Assembly (NCBI GenBank): GCA_021234155.1
Contig: JAJEKV010000071.1
Coordinates: forward strand, 1,561,138-1,625,137
Reading direction: 5' to 3'
Length of the DNA stretch: 64,000 nucleotides
From: Isoetes taiwanensis
Taxonomy: Eukaryota > Streptophyta > Lycopodiopsida > Isoetales > Isoetaceae
The position numbers and the translations under genes were made by a program. The notes under the pieces are model-generated. The model did no database searches, was not told the origin of the DNA, and saw only the letters and a program-made list of their open reading frames with translations. Shown piece by piece: positions 46,037-57,877 of this stretch. Each line of letters starts with the position of its first letter. The stretch's first letter is position 1.

Positions 46037-46797
46037 ATGGTGCGTATTTTGGTCCCTTGGTATGTCTTTGGTCACCACGTCGCCAAATGCCTAAAAGGTG
46101 ACAGGAGTTATCACGTTACCAGTGTTATTTTTGTCGTACGTGCTCTTGGGTCATGGTATGATTGGGAACGAAAATACCATGCTCATATGCATGGGGTAGC
46201 AAGCGTGGAAATTGAGGAGCTTATTGGAAAGCTCAAGGATATATTTTGCACTGACGAGGTTGTCAAGTTGGAGCAGTTCATCCAACTAATTGATGACTTC
46301 CTATTTGATCAAGCCTATCCAAGTGAACGGTGTTTACGCGGATGTGCTTTGAGAGAGGTAGGTGGAGGATAAAGTGCATGTATCTATCTTTTGGGTAATG
46401 TAGTGCTTTGACTAAACGTGCAATTATTTGTCTTCTTTTTCAGATGAGAAACGATACCGTGCACTGGCGAATTGGTGTCTTAGTAGCAAAGGAACTCACA
46501 TGTGTTGGAATATGTAATGGAACCCATTTTAGGGTCTACAAATCATTCCTTCCTGAGGCGATATCTGATTCCATCATACGAGTCTACCTTCGGGACGAGT
46601 TGTCTCACGTGCTTGATAGTCGTGAGACGTCGTGGGCAGTTCGAATCAATGACTCGCCCGTGCATTTCACTTTTACCCCGGCTAAGATGTTATCTGTCGG
46701 AGAAGTGAAGATATCACGGGAGTACCCAACAAAGTACAATATTAGGCCCTTGGTAATGTGCGCCATGTGGAGATGTATATTTAGAGTTCCATCATGA
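46037..46797 (+). CDS. Two-exon Helitron accessory gene
   Basis: Exon 1 46037-46357 ends 'gagag|gtaggt' in style, and exon 2 starts after 'tttttcag' at 46444 and runs to 46797. The phases join in frame to give about 224 aa without stops. The N-terminal half (MVRILVPWYVFGHHVAKCL ... SWYDWE) resembles the ORF at 40319. The C-terminal half (VHWRIGVLVAKELTCVGICN ... WAVRINDSPVHF) is unrecognised. A fragment of this exon (46588-46640) recurs at 50567-50625. It lies 109 bp after RepHel in the same direction, inside the Helitron. Its integrity contrasts with broken RepHel. I do not assign a function. Confidence 0.5.
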
Positions 46798-47137
46798 ACT
46801 AAAATACGTCAATGAGCTAGGACAAAATTTTGTGTTTTGTATTTTTGTACCTATTTTTTGTTCATGTACTTAACTACTTCTAAGGGTGATATTTTTGAGC
46901 ATAATTCTAGATCCAGCTTTCCAAAATTTTGTAAATAGAGGTAGATTTAACACATTTGTTACAAAGCATTCTTTTCTCTGTTGAAATTGATAAACGCAAA
47001 GTTAATAGATTGATGACACTGTCATTAGACAAATTTCAATAACAAAAAAATTACAAAAGCAAATATTGTCTGATCTTGCCTATATCAACGTGTGTATGGA
47101 CGTTAAAGGCCGAGTAAAAACACATGCTAAGACATTA
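46798..47137 (+). other. Helitron 1 3' region
   Basis: AT-rich 3' untranslated sequence without ORFs, leading to the terminal hairpin. Confidence 0.5.
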
Positions 47138-47167
47138 GCCCGGCAACGCCGGGCACACGTTTACTAG
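47138..47167 (+). terminator. Helitron 1 3' terminal hairpin and CTAG
   Basis: A 7-bp perfect stem with loop AAC (47138-47154) and CTAG at 47164-47167. In Helitrons this hairpin marks the end of rolling-circle replication. Confidence 0.9.
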
Positions 47168-48751
47168 TCTACTTATTTAAAAAGTTTCTTGGGTTCTTTG
47201 CTGATGCCGGTGTGCCCTTTTCCGGCGTTACTTTTGGCGCCTGAAAATGAGTTTGCCGGCAATATATCCACTTCTTCAGCTAACTTTCCCTTTTACATTA
47301 TCATTCATTTTTGAAGAAACGTAACAGCTGATGGCGGGATATCGCCGTGATCTGTGATGATTGCCATAGAGATGGTGGTGCCCTGCATTCGATAATGGGC
47401 CGCTTGGTCCAATGGAAACGGCCTCCTTGCTTAGGGTTTGTACAAAACGAATCAAGGTATTTGCATGCTAGAGCCGGAGCGATCGTTGGAGCAATGCTGG
47501 GTTATCAAAGTGTGCTTGGATTTTGGAGACTGTGCAGGGTGCAGGTTAGATATTTTTTGCTTTCCGACTAATTCTCGGCATTTTCCCTTTCAGGCATTCT
47601 CTCCTCTCCGAAATGACAGAGATGTCGCTATGATGATCACTGGAGTTTAAATTTTACCTTAAATGTTGCTTTAAATGGCAAGAGCAATCGATGTAGCAGC
47701 AGAGGATCGCTGAAGCATACAGGTATACAATGTTCAATAATTTTTTTCTTTGCATTTTGGATGTTAGTTGGTTGTGGCGTTCTACAACTGAAGCTCTTTG
47801 TGCTCAAGTAGATGTCGCTGAACCTCCTCGGCTCCTCCTTTAGGGTTTCTCCATTTATCCTTCAGGCTTCGTTTTAACTTTTCTGCTTCATCTATCCATT
47901 TCGGTTTTGGAAAATTGTGCTGGATTTGTTTGCTGTTATTAAATGCTACCCATTTCATCGTTTAATAGAGTTCATCGTTGAAGGTTTTGCAGGGTTTATG
48001 GCTCTGGCAAATTTGGAAGAAAAAAACCAGTTTTCCAGCAATATCTTAGTTCTCCAGCCATTTTTTCCCTCACAAGATAATGAGTGCCTGCATATGAGCA
48101 TAGGACGCGTTATCTTCTGGGCTGAATTGCATTGCAATTTCCTTTCCCTTGAGACCGGCTTGATCGATCCGCTTGGAAGCGGCATAGCAGGTAGAAACTC
48201 CTCGATATTAAAGAAGATTTTCAGTTTTACAAAAGGTAATATGCTTGATCTTTGTGTTGCTCTCTGCTTTCTCTATGCATCTACATTTTGACAGGGGCAA
48301 AAATTGGCTTATCCGAGGTTTAATAGTGGGCTTATCAGAGGTTTAAAAATCGGCTTATCCAGTCTCAGGTACAGGTAAATCCTTATTGTTATTTATTTGA
48401 GAGATTAATTTTTTATCTTTTAGTTTAGGGCAACCATGTTTGTCTGTATAGGAATGTGTATCGGCGCCTCAGATATAGCAGGCTGAAATGGTTATCTTTT
48501 TCCTGAATTTGCCCAAACAAAAGATGGCATTGGTGGATTACAGAAATGCATCTGCGAATAGGTAAGCCGGTTTTTGGAGGCAATTCCTGGGGGCAATGGC
48601 AGACCGACTGTTGCATTTGCCATGCTATCTGCAAGTAATGAGTGTCATGATTAGATTTTTAAAATCTAGACTAGAATATACCAGATTTAGAAACAAATAT
48701 GAAAAAAGATGTATCTAGGATTGCAATCTAGCTTCTTTATGGAGCCAGGGT

Positions 48752-48843
48752 ACAGTAGCTTTATTTCATTACGTGTAAGATTGTTTTATTTCTTTCCACA
48801 GTAGCTTTATTTCATTACGTGTAAGATTGTTTTATTTCTTTCC
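48752..48843 (+). repeat. 46-bp perfect tandem duplication
   Basis: Units 48752-48797 and 48798-48843 both start 'acagtagctttatttcatta'. They lie within Helitron 2. Confidence 0.9.
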
Positions 48844-48849
48844 ACTTCA

Positions 48850-50536
48850 TTTGATATATGTAATCGTTAAAGAAGGGAGCTTGAACTCAGTCAATCATTT
48901 GTTGACGAGCAAAGTTTAATGATTGCATATGCTGCAGATTCTTGATTATAGGAGGTCTCATTTGCTTTAATATAAGCCAGATTTTGGAAGGTATAGCAAG
49001 AAGATTCGTTGATCAGAGATGATGCAAATGAATGCCTCTCATTCTCCTTGGTTCAATTTCTGCTTTGCTGGTTTTTTATGCGTTTTGAATTGGTTGCAGG
49101 TCTCAAGTTGTGCAGCCAAAATCCTGCAAGCAAGGTCAGAGTTTCTATAAAGCTTTTACTTGGTTTTGTTTTCTGAAGCAAAAGATATCAAAATACCACC
49201 AATGCAAAACTGGTGCTTAGATAGGATAATAACTCAAATTATGGAATGTCAACTCTATTACAGTGTTTTTTAGAGATCCATGTTTCAATCTTTCTCAATT
49301 TTATTTTTTGTTATCTAGGTGCAACATGATGTTATCAACATTTTAAGTTAGCCTCTACGGGTGGAACAGAGCCCATGGCATTCAGAAGGACGATAAGGAT
49401 ATTAGAAATTCAGTCTGTAGATAATAGAGATAGATAATGTTAGTCGTAGGCTTACTTTTTTGGATATCTAAGAAGAAAATTGTATAGCATCTGGTAGCAA
49501 AGTACAAGTATGTAAACTATGTGATTTACAATAGACATGTAAAAGGTTCCAGAAGAATTAACAGTGTCATGCAACCTTTTTACAAAATTCCAAGTTCTAT
49601 TCAAAATAGAGGAAGACGTAGGTTTGCAGAATCAAGCAAGAAGTTGTCTTATCTTTATCTTCTGCTATCAGACAAAGTCTTTTGTCTTCTCTCCAGTTTG
49701 GGCGACATAGAACCTTGCCTTATTTAAATACTGATGATAAGTGTAGGCATAAGTTTTAGATTATGTTGCCTTTTAATCTTATTTTCTTTAGCCAGTTGTA
49801 GAAACACAAGCCACCCGTCCATCTCATCTACACCCTTTTCAATAAAGCATAAAAGAGCATAGGGGAATTTCAAAGCAAAGCATTTTCATCATGACCTGTA
49901 GCAAATAATGTTATAAAGTTGATCTTAATAGAAAATAAACAAGCATTTCTCTTATTGATGACACTGGGCATGATAAAATTGATCTTGGTTGCCTTTAGGA
50001 AAACCATTGGCATGAATAATTTTGAGCAATATATTAATTGGTGCATGAAATGTTTAACCATAAGATTTTGTGCTCCAACTACAAACTTGACTTCCTTCAC
50101 TATTATATTTTATCAGATGATAAATTCAAGTATTTTTTTTATCACTTTCATCTTAGGAAATAGATCTCCCAAGCATACATCGAGCGTTGTTGGCATCCAT
50201 TCCCATAATTTTTACGACACCCCATTTCTGAATCTTTTTTGTGAAATGTAGATCGACATCATAACATACTCCAATATCATCTTGGTTGAAGTAGTAGAAG
50301 TTGTCATTTTGTTTGTAGTATGCTCATCATTTTAATGGACAATAGCGCAATAGCACATCTCTTATATGCCAAACAACTACATGGTAAAGTTTGTTTTCAA
50401 TTAAGTTTGTTTTCAATTAAATTGCTTCCACTTCTTTCGTCCCATTTTTGGGGGCACATTTTCTTTGATAAGAATTCCATAACTAGGCTAATGTAAAGGT
50501 TTCACAAGATATAGGTATAAACACTCTTCTACTTAT
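48850..50536 (+). other. Helitron 2 interior, no gene recognised
   Basis: AT-rich with overlapping chance ORFs on both strands (49870-50251). No domain is recognised. Confidence 0.4.
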
Positions 50537-50566
50537 GCCTGGCAACGCTGGGCATACATTTACTAG

Positions 50567-53500
50567 CTTCGGGATGAGCTATCTCACGTGCTTGGTAGTC
50601 GTGAGACATCGTGGGCAGTTTAAGTTAATAACTCTTACGGCGCTTGCGCATTTGCCAAGGGGCGGCCAAAATCTTAACACGTCAAAGGTGAGTCATAGAT
50701 AGGTCCTATCTTAGGTTAACTATCTTAGGTTAATAATTGTGTGCTTATAGTTGTTGGCTTTATTGTTGAATACTAAAACGATTTAGGGTTCCTTGCAATC
50801 ATCTAAATTGTATAGATTGCAACATATCAGGATTTGTATGGGGAAGGCCCGTCAAAAAACACCACCTGTTGTGGCCAACAACTCCTCATACATGACGCCC
50901 GTCAATGAAAGCAAGTCTGCTAGAAAGAGACGACCGCACATAAGCGGGCCGCAAAGGCTAGAGCTTTGAAACTAGAATTTAACATGGAAGTCGAGAGAGA
51001 TCATGATGGTCCTTCATCCGATGTTGTTCAAATGGAGGGCGGTCGGTTCAAGCATCTTTTGCCTCTACATCGATCCGCCACAAGTCAGACGGCGATTGCC
51101 GAGTGCCATGTGACTACCGAGGTTGAGATGCAAACCAAGAAGACAATCGACATCTAAATGATAGGGTTATAGAAGGAACTATTGCACATAGTGTGGGTTC
51201 ATCCTTCATCACATCGAAGTTATTGGTATTAGGATGCGGTTGTTTCCCACAATAGATGAACAAGCGGTGATCGGTGATGTTGCCTAAATCTACAAGCGTG
51301 AATGCTCATGGATTTAGCACACCATCTCAGTAGAACTTATTGAAATATCACATGGAATAACACCTCCTATAATAGTGAATAACCCCTCCTACATGACACC
51401 GAGAATGAGAGCAATAGTCGAGAGAAAGAAACGCTTACTGCGGCGTGAAGAATGGCCAAAAAAAGAGCTTTGGACTCACAATGTCGTGTTGATAATGATA
51501 TAGAAATGACAAATATTGGACAAGTGTCTACAGTAGTAGCAGATGCTAATGTTGACCAATTATCAAGCTTAATGCATAACCCCTATATGACACCTGAAGG
51601 TGAAAGCAATAGTCAAAGGAGAAGGCGGCTCAATCGCGTAAACCATGCAAAGCATACAGCTGTGAGGTTGGATTACACTACTCCTATTGGTCCTAGAGAA
51701 CGTCCTGCTGGTAAAAGCGGTTTCAATAAGATAGCATGGACGTGGATTTTACCTCCTCCTCATGACTTTGGCAACATGCATTATAGATGTTTGTATTGTG
51801 GGGCTATGCAATGGATAGAAGAGCTCTCAGTAAAAAAGAAATGTCGGGCATGTGAAAATGGAAAGGTTCAACTACCATTGATTCCTGAACCACCACAGGC
51901 ATTATTTGACCTATATACGAGAACAGATAGTGTAGGTGATCACTTTATACGAACATCGGGGAAGTACAATAATATATTCTCATTTGCCTCGATTGGGCGT
52001 GAAAATTGATGAGGCGGTGGCAAATGCTATTGGTGGGGCCTATACCTTTAGGGTCAATGGCGCATGTGCCATAAGATGGGAACGCTATTGCCACCATAAA
52101 GGCGATCAAGAGCATGCAAAATTAGCACAAATATACATCATGGATGGTGATGACATGCAAGTTGAGCGTAGGATGTCTATTTTTGATGGATTGAAACAAG
52201 AAATAGTTGTGCGATTCTGAGGCCCTTATGACATGAGCACAATCCATTTGTTAGCATATTTTTGAATGCGGCACAAATTATGCGTAATCATCCAACCATG
52301 GATATCCGTTTGCGTATACCTTCTTGCAACGCGTGCAAAATCGTGAGGAGGCAATATAATGCTCCAAGCGCAAATGAGGTGGGCTGTCTTAATGCCTATT
52401 GATGATAAGCCGAGGATGGTCGAGAGATATTATTATACACTCTAAGGATGGTGGCTTGAAACTTATAGATGCATATCACTTTCGACATATGACCCATTGC
52501 ACTTTGTGTTGCTTCTTCCCTACGATGCGGATGGATGGCATTTTAAAATACCTCATGGGCCGGAGTGGTGCAAAGGAAGTAACTATTATGGAATACTACG
52601 ATGATATCATTTGTTCACGCTTGAAGTGGACATGCATCCACCCTTCACATGGCTGGCCGGTTGTTTCAAGAATACATTTGTGATATGTTTGCGAAGATGG
52701 AACAAGAAAGGCTACAATTCATTGTGTTGAATCAACACACCATTCGAAAAGACATGTTGCAGGGCGTTATGGACTTTGAAGGAGATGATGCAAGTCCTAT
52801 TGGCCGAAAAGTTGTGTTACCATCCTCACATATAGGAGGTCCGAGATACATGACCCAACGGTATCAGGATGCCATGTCTATTGTTCGCGAACATGGCAGG
52901 CCGGACCTCTTTATAACCATGACTGCCAATGCGAATTGGGAAGAGATTAGGAGGGAATTATTATATGGCCAATCGTCAAATGATCGACCAGAGTTAGTAG
53001 CCAGAGTATTCCATATGAAAGTAAAGGAGATGGTAGATCTGATAACTAATCATGGTATATTCGGCCGCATAATCGCAAAAGTCTATGTTATTGAGTTCCA
53101 AAAGAGAGGCTTGCCACATGTACATTTGTTGACTATATTGGATCAGGCCGACAAGCCCTTCACAGCTGAAGAGATTGATCAAATCATTTGTGCTGAAATA
53201 CCAGATAAGGATGCATATCCCGAATTATATGAGGTTGTCACCCGTAATATGATGCACGGGCCATGTGGTACTGGATATCCGAATAGTCCATGTATGCAGG
53301 ATGGTAAATGTACAAAACGTTATCCACGTGCATTTTCAGATGAGACGACAGTTGTTGAAGGATATCCATTGTACCGAAGAAGGGATGATGGTCGAAAGGT
53401 AAAAAAAAGGGGATATACATTTAGACAACAGATGGGTCGTGCCATACAATCCGTGGCTGACATCGTACTTCAAGTGCCATATCAATGTTGAGGTGTGTGC

Positions 53501-53627
53501 TGCCGTCAAGGCCGTTAAATATCTATATAAATATGCATACAAAGGGCCGGATATGATCAATGTGAACTTAGAAGCAGCGAGTGATGGTGCATCTACTAGC
53601 ACCAGACCCACCATAAACCATGATGAG
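50567..53627 (+). pseudogene. Second, rearranged copy of the Helitron RepHel 5' half
   Basis: 50567-50625 matches 46588-46640 (accessory exon 2), then the sequence jumps to a copy of 41013-43995: untranslated leader, basic N-terminus, zinc-finger-like region, Helitron N domain, HUH motif KRGLPHVHLL (about 53110) and KYLYKYAYKG with the Tyr pair of the nuclease (about 53518). It is frame-intact where Helitron 1 is broken (around 53165-53430: EIDQIICAEIPDKDAYPELY then NMMHGPCGTGYPNSPCMQDG), but broken elsewhere, for example near 52395-52650. It ends at 53627, where a Ty3/gypsy LTR is inserted. The helicase part is missing. Confidence 0.85.
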
Positions 53628-54390
53628 TGTTAGAGCCTGAACTCTAACCTTGCAAGAAGGATGAAAAACCCAACAATCCAAGCTCAATCTATCAGATCAA
53701 GGCAATGCACAAGACAAAGAATCATCATCTCCATAACTAGATCAAGCAAAATGCTCTCTCTCCAATACACCGCCCCTCTCTCTCTTCTTCTCTGATAATA
53801 CAGTGATTATCATGGATACGTGCAAATATCCTGCACGCGTGCATGTGCGTACATCACTCCATATACGGTATATACTATCTTCTATACCACCTCAATAGTG
53901 GTGAGTGTGGTGAGTGGTGACGAGTGTGGTGAGTGGTGACAAGTGTGGTGATGAGTGTGGTGAGTGGTGATCACCCCAACAGTGGCGACCACAGTGGGAA
54001 AATATGCCACTCCGTGGCGGAGAACCCACAACAAAATATACTACTATGGTCCTTGGGACATGTCCCCAAATGACACATTTACATGTATGTTTAGAAAGAA
54101 AATACCCTCCTCAAATTCAAATGACTGATACAAACAACCTGGTCCAAAATGACAGTGACGAAACAGAGCCTCTGTAACTGTGGCAAACTTTGAAAGCTGA
54201 TATCTTGAGTTCCAGACCTCCGTTTGACCTGCAGCATAGCTTGTTGGATTCGTATCGCCGAAACACATCTTTTGATGTAGGATAGATTGTGTATTATGGA
54301 ACTGTCACCATCTGTTTTTACAGAAAAACGACCTGCTGTAACCCAAAAGTTCTCCACAAATTCTCTGTAATTGGAGCTATACCAAATCTG
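53628..54390 (-). repeat. 3' LTR and flank of the gypsy element
   Basis: Begins with a TG-type LTR end at 53628. It contains a minisatellite of 'gtgtggtgagtggtga' units at about 53893-53975. The inner boundary cannot be fixed because the other LTR is absent. Confidence 0.6.
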
Positions 54391-54396
54391 AATCCC

Positions 54397-55808
54397 TTAG
54401 AATAGCACTTCTCTTTCAAAATAAGGCCTGAGATCCTTGCCATTTCTGGGATTAGGCAACAATTCCCCTTCTGGAGTCATCAAGTAGAAAGCCCCACCTG
54501 GTACCTCTTTATCAATAAGAAATGGGCCTTCCCATGGGCTTTGAAATTTAGATAGATGCTGCTTAGTGGTCCTGCACAACACCAATTGCCCTTCCTCAAA
54601 TGGATTGACAACCTGTAACTTATCTTTGATAAGCTTTACTTTCTGTTTATGCCTCATATTGAAGTCTGCTGCTTCTTGTCTCATCTCTTGCAATTGCAGC
54701 AAGTCATCCATCCTATTATGCACTTGATTTGGAGTTGGAACTTCTCCTAAATTCTCATAATAAGGTAGCTCCACAAATGAACACAAAGGAATGTCCAAAT
54801 GAATAGGCATCACAGCCTGCATTCCATAAACCAATTCAAATGGTGTAAACCATGTAGCTAACTTGTAAGTACACCTGAAACTCCATAAGGCACCTGTCAA
54901 GGCTTCATGCCAATTTCTTTGATTATCCTTCACTGTTTTAGCCAAGATAGTTTCAAAATTTTGTTAGTAGACTCAGCTTGCCCATTTCCTTGTGGATAAT
55001 AAGCAGAAGCTTGCACATGTTGAACACCAATCTTTTCTGTTAACTGAGCTACTACTTTCCCCATGAAATGGGTTCCCCAATCCGACAAAAGAATGGTTGG
55101 AACACCAAACCGAGAAATCAAATTGTGATAAAGAAAGCTTACTGTGGTATTTTCTGTAGCATGCTTTGCTGGAATTGCTTCTATCCACTTCGTAAACATG
55201 CATGTGGCTGCCAAGATATACTTATGACCTTTGGAAGATGGAGGATTGATAGGCCCAATGTAATCCAATCCCCACATATGAAATGGACCAACACTCAAAA
55301 TAGGATGGAATGGCATATTATTGTGGCCTGTTAATTGCTTGTGCCTTTGACACTTCTCACATTTGCTAACAAAGTCTCTAGTATCCTTGTAAAGAGTTGG
55401 CCAATAATATCCCCAATGAAGGATCTTCCTAGCTGTGGTTCTGGCTGCAAAATGCCCCTGACAATCATGTGCTTGCTGCAACAAATCATGAGTTTGCTGA
55501 CCAGCAACACATCTTAATAAGAGACCTTCCATAGTCCTCTTATAAAGAATAGCTTCATGCACCACATAACCAGCTGCTTGTACTCTAAGAGCATGCTTTT
55601 GTTGCTTTGAAAATGATGAAGGATAAGTCTGATCTCGTAAATACCTGTATATATTAGCATACCAAAGATCCACGGTCTCAATGAACCCCTGTAATACTCC
55701 ATTATCCTGAAATGCTACTTGCTGGTCTGTTTCCTCTTCTATTTCAGCACCACTACTCAAATAGGAACTTGGATTATGAGCTCCTTGAGCCATCTTAACA
55801 TACTTCAA
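54397..55808 (-). pseudogene. Gypsy integrase
   Basis: Integrase inserts the DNA copy into the genome. Segment 55808-54930 has a zinc-binding region (GHFAARTTARKILHWGYYWP ... CEKCQRHK), then the catalytic Asp in MWGLDYIGPI, the second Asp in LLSDWGTHFMG and Glu in NGQAESTNK, so D, D and E are all present. The C-terminal part continues in another frame, 54945-54397 (NWHEALTGALWSFRCTYK ... PWEGPFLIDKEVPGGAFYL). The frameshift near 54935 separates the core from the C-terminal domain. Confidence 0.9.
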
Positions 55809-57143
55809 TTCAAATTCTTGTATGATAAGAGCCCATCTTGTAAACTTATTGGACAGTCTTGTTGTAAATGCATGGCAACGGGTTCACATCCATATGAATG
55901 TAAACATACTGTACATTTGCTGAATTCCATTGTGAAGGAAGAAGATAATGTCTAAATTTGTTCAAGGCCCACTTCAATGCTCTTGTGGAGTTAACACCCT
56001 GCTAGCATAGTAATTCACATCATAATGCTTTTGCTGATTTTTCTGACATAGTGTGACAGCCAAAGCTTGCTCCCAAACTGTAAAGAATAAATGAAATGGC
56101 TCACTCATTCTTGGAGGAATCAGCAAAGTTCTCTCTTTTAATTGTGCAAGGCACCATTCAAATGCTTCTTGAGCATCTTCCTTCCATCTAAAATGCTGCC
56201 CTGGCTTCAAACAATCCACAAGTGGCTGGGTTACTTTAGCAAAATTATGCAAATACCTCCTACTAAAACTGAGTTGGCCATATAAGCTTCTCACTTGGGA
56301 TACATTTGTAGGTGGTTTGACCTTCTCCAAGGCTGCAATCTTACCATGATCCACTTGTAATCCCTTTTCTGAAACATAATTGCCCAATAGTTTTCCTCCT
56401 CTAGTGAAGAAAATACACTTAGCAGGATTCAAACTTATGACATACAATCGGCATCTTTCAAGAACTTTTCTGAGGTGATCCAAGTGATCCCTTCTTGGAT
56501 TCGAAAATACTGTTAGGTCATCTATAAAGACTCTTAAACAGTCCAAAATGTCATGAAAAGCATATGCCATAGCTCGCTGAAATGTGGCTGGAGCATTTGT
56601 AAGGCCAAAAGGTAATACCTTATAAGCATAAATGCCAAAAGGTGTTCGAAAAGCCGTCATTGCTTGATGTGGTGGATAGATTTGGATCTGATTATAGCCT
56701 GAGTAACCATCCAAGAAAGAATAGGCCTGATTTCTTGCAACAATATCCAACAAGGTGTCTATGAATGGTGTAGGAAAATGATCTCTTTTGGTAGCTTTGT
56801 TGAGATCCCTGTAATCAATGCATACTCGGATTGAGTTATTTGGCTTTCTCACTGGTACAATAGAACTGATCCAATATGAATTTGGCACTGGTACAATAAA
56901 TCCAGCCTCTAAAAGCTTCATAACTTCAATCTTGACTTGCTCCTCTATTGCTGGACTCATTCTCCTTTGAGCTTGTTGGACTGGTTTTGATCCTTGTTTC
57001 AAATCAATGGTATGAACCACAACCTCTGGTGGAATGCCTTTCAATTCTTTGTAATTTCTTGCCAAAACATCCCTGAATTCTCTTAACAAAGATATCAAAT
57101 CACGTTCCTCCTCTTGAGTAAGATCGCCTCCAATAGTAACCAA
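55809..57143 (-). pseudogene. Gypsy reverse transcriptase and RNase H, frameshifted
   Basis: 57143-55974 is an open reverse-transcriptase frame: VPVRKPNNSIRVCIDYRDLN, YSFLDGYSGYNQIQI (motif A), LPFGLTNAPATFQRAM (motif B), CLRVFIDDLTVFSNP (motif C, FIDD), then the connection domain ending with RVLTPQE. RNase H is broken by a frameshift at about 55978 and more changes to 55830. Its end (FTRWALIIQEFELKYVKMAQ) links to the integrase frame. Confidence 0.9.
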
Positions 57144-57877
57144 ATCTTCTTGATTTCCTTGAGAAATATTGATGTTCTTGACGGAATGTGGTGACTGTGA
57201 TGAATGTGGTGATAAGGACGAATGTGGTGAATGTGGTGACTGTGATGAATGTGGTGAATGTGGTGACTGTGATGAATGTGGTGAATGTGATGACGTGATG
57301 ATGAATGTGGTGGACCGTGTGGTGACGGTAGTGAATGTGGTGCAGGTGATGATTGTGATGAATTTGGTGCATGTGGTGACTGTAATGACTGTGGTGAATA
57401 TGAACTGATCTGATTTACCTCATCCTCCAGAATGTGCGCATACGACCAAGCTGCTTGTACTTGTATAGTGGGCTGATTTCTGTTTACCCCATCCATGCTT
57501 GATGTCAAAATCAGCATCTCTACTTGATCTTGATCAATTCCTTGCTGAAATAAAGTCTCATCAATGGGTATTTGAATGGACTCCTCCTCCATGTTTACAA
57601 GAGTCTCTTGTAACTCATCTTCACCAATACTTTCAAGTCTTTGGATATACTTATCGGCAACTTGCTGCTGTAAATGACATATTTCTGAAATTTGGGTACC
57701 TTTTAACCACTTGTACACAGTCTTATCTTCCTTGTCACCCACTTCCAAGACATGAAAACAACTAAGACCTTGCTGCCCCGACACCATACACAAGCCCCCA
57801 AAAAGTAACTCGCATTCATAATCATGATGGAAACCAGTATAAGGGTGGTTTTTAATACATGCAACTCGTAATGTCAA
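57095..57877 (-). pseudogene. N-terminal pol-linker ORF with His-rich tract
   Basis: A 260-codon ORF upstream of the reverse transcriptase, overlapping its start in another frame. Its C-terminal half is a repeat-coded tract rich in HHIHHIHHS units and Ser-Pro-His (57180-57420). I see no DTG/DSG protease motif. It probably represents spacer sequence between protease and reverse transcriptase, expanded by minisatellite growth. A matching GTGGTGA-rich minisatellite lies in the LTR. Confidence 0.5.
57170..57400. repeat. Minisatellite of GTGGTGAATGTG-type units
   Basis: Imperfect 9-, 12- and 27-bp units such as 'gtggtgactgtgatgaat' recur about ten times. On the minus strand they encode His/Ile/Ser repeats. 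On the plus strand one frame encodes Cys-Gly-Asp-Cys-Asp-Glu, which I treat as a shadow. Confidence 0.85.

Larger units (their letters stand above)
38146..47167 (+). mobile_element. Helitron 1, 9.0 kb, autonomous-type but decayed
   Basis: The 5' end is TCTACTTACTTAAAAAG at 38146, preceded by A. The 3' end is a 7-bp GC hairpin GCCCGGC-AAC-GCCGGGC (47138-47154), nine bases, then CTAG (47164-47167), followed by T. This is the classic Helitron arrangement (A|TC...CTRR|T). It carries Rep-helicase (41221-45928) plus two related accessory ORFs, at 40319-40756 and 46037-46797. The region 38.2-40.3 kb has only short ORFs and may be captured sequence. Frameshifts and an internal helicase deletion make it non-autonomous now. 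Confidence 0.85.
47168..50566 (+). mobile_element. Helitron 2, 3.4 kb, non-autonomous, fused to Helitron 1
   Basis: The 5' end TCTACTTATTTAAAAAG at 47168 directly abuts CTAG of Helitron 1. Its first 75 bp share the start and the 'gccggtgtgccc' motif with Helitron 1. The 3' end is GCCTGGC-AAC-GCTGGGC (50537-50553, with two G-U pairs), nine bases, CTAG 50563-50566. It has no Rep or helicase. Inside are short ORFs (47347-47650, 47917-48291) of unknown origin, possibly captured, and the tandem repeat at 48752. Confidence 0.8.
53628..57877 (-). mobile_element. Truncated Ty3/gypsy LTR retrotransposon
   Basis: The plus strand starts TGTTAGAGCCTGAACTCTAAC at 53628, which is an LTR end with an internal inverted repeat. 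Pol follows on the minus strand: reverse transcriptase, RNase H remnant, integrase. Gag, the upstream LTR and a clear protease domain are missing, so the 5' part was lost or lies outside. It interrupts the Helitron copy at 'gatgag'. Confidence 0.85.

Noticed and set aside
57169..57408. Plus-strand Cys/Asp/Glu-rich 79-codon protein
   Set aside because: It is the complement of the minisatellite in the gypsy ORF and has no independent support.
53628..57877. Endogenous viral (caulimovirus-like) origin of the minus-strand pol
   Set aside because: An integrase with zinc-binding and D, D, E motifs and an LTR end are present, which fits a Ty3/gypsy retrotransposon.
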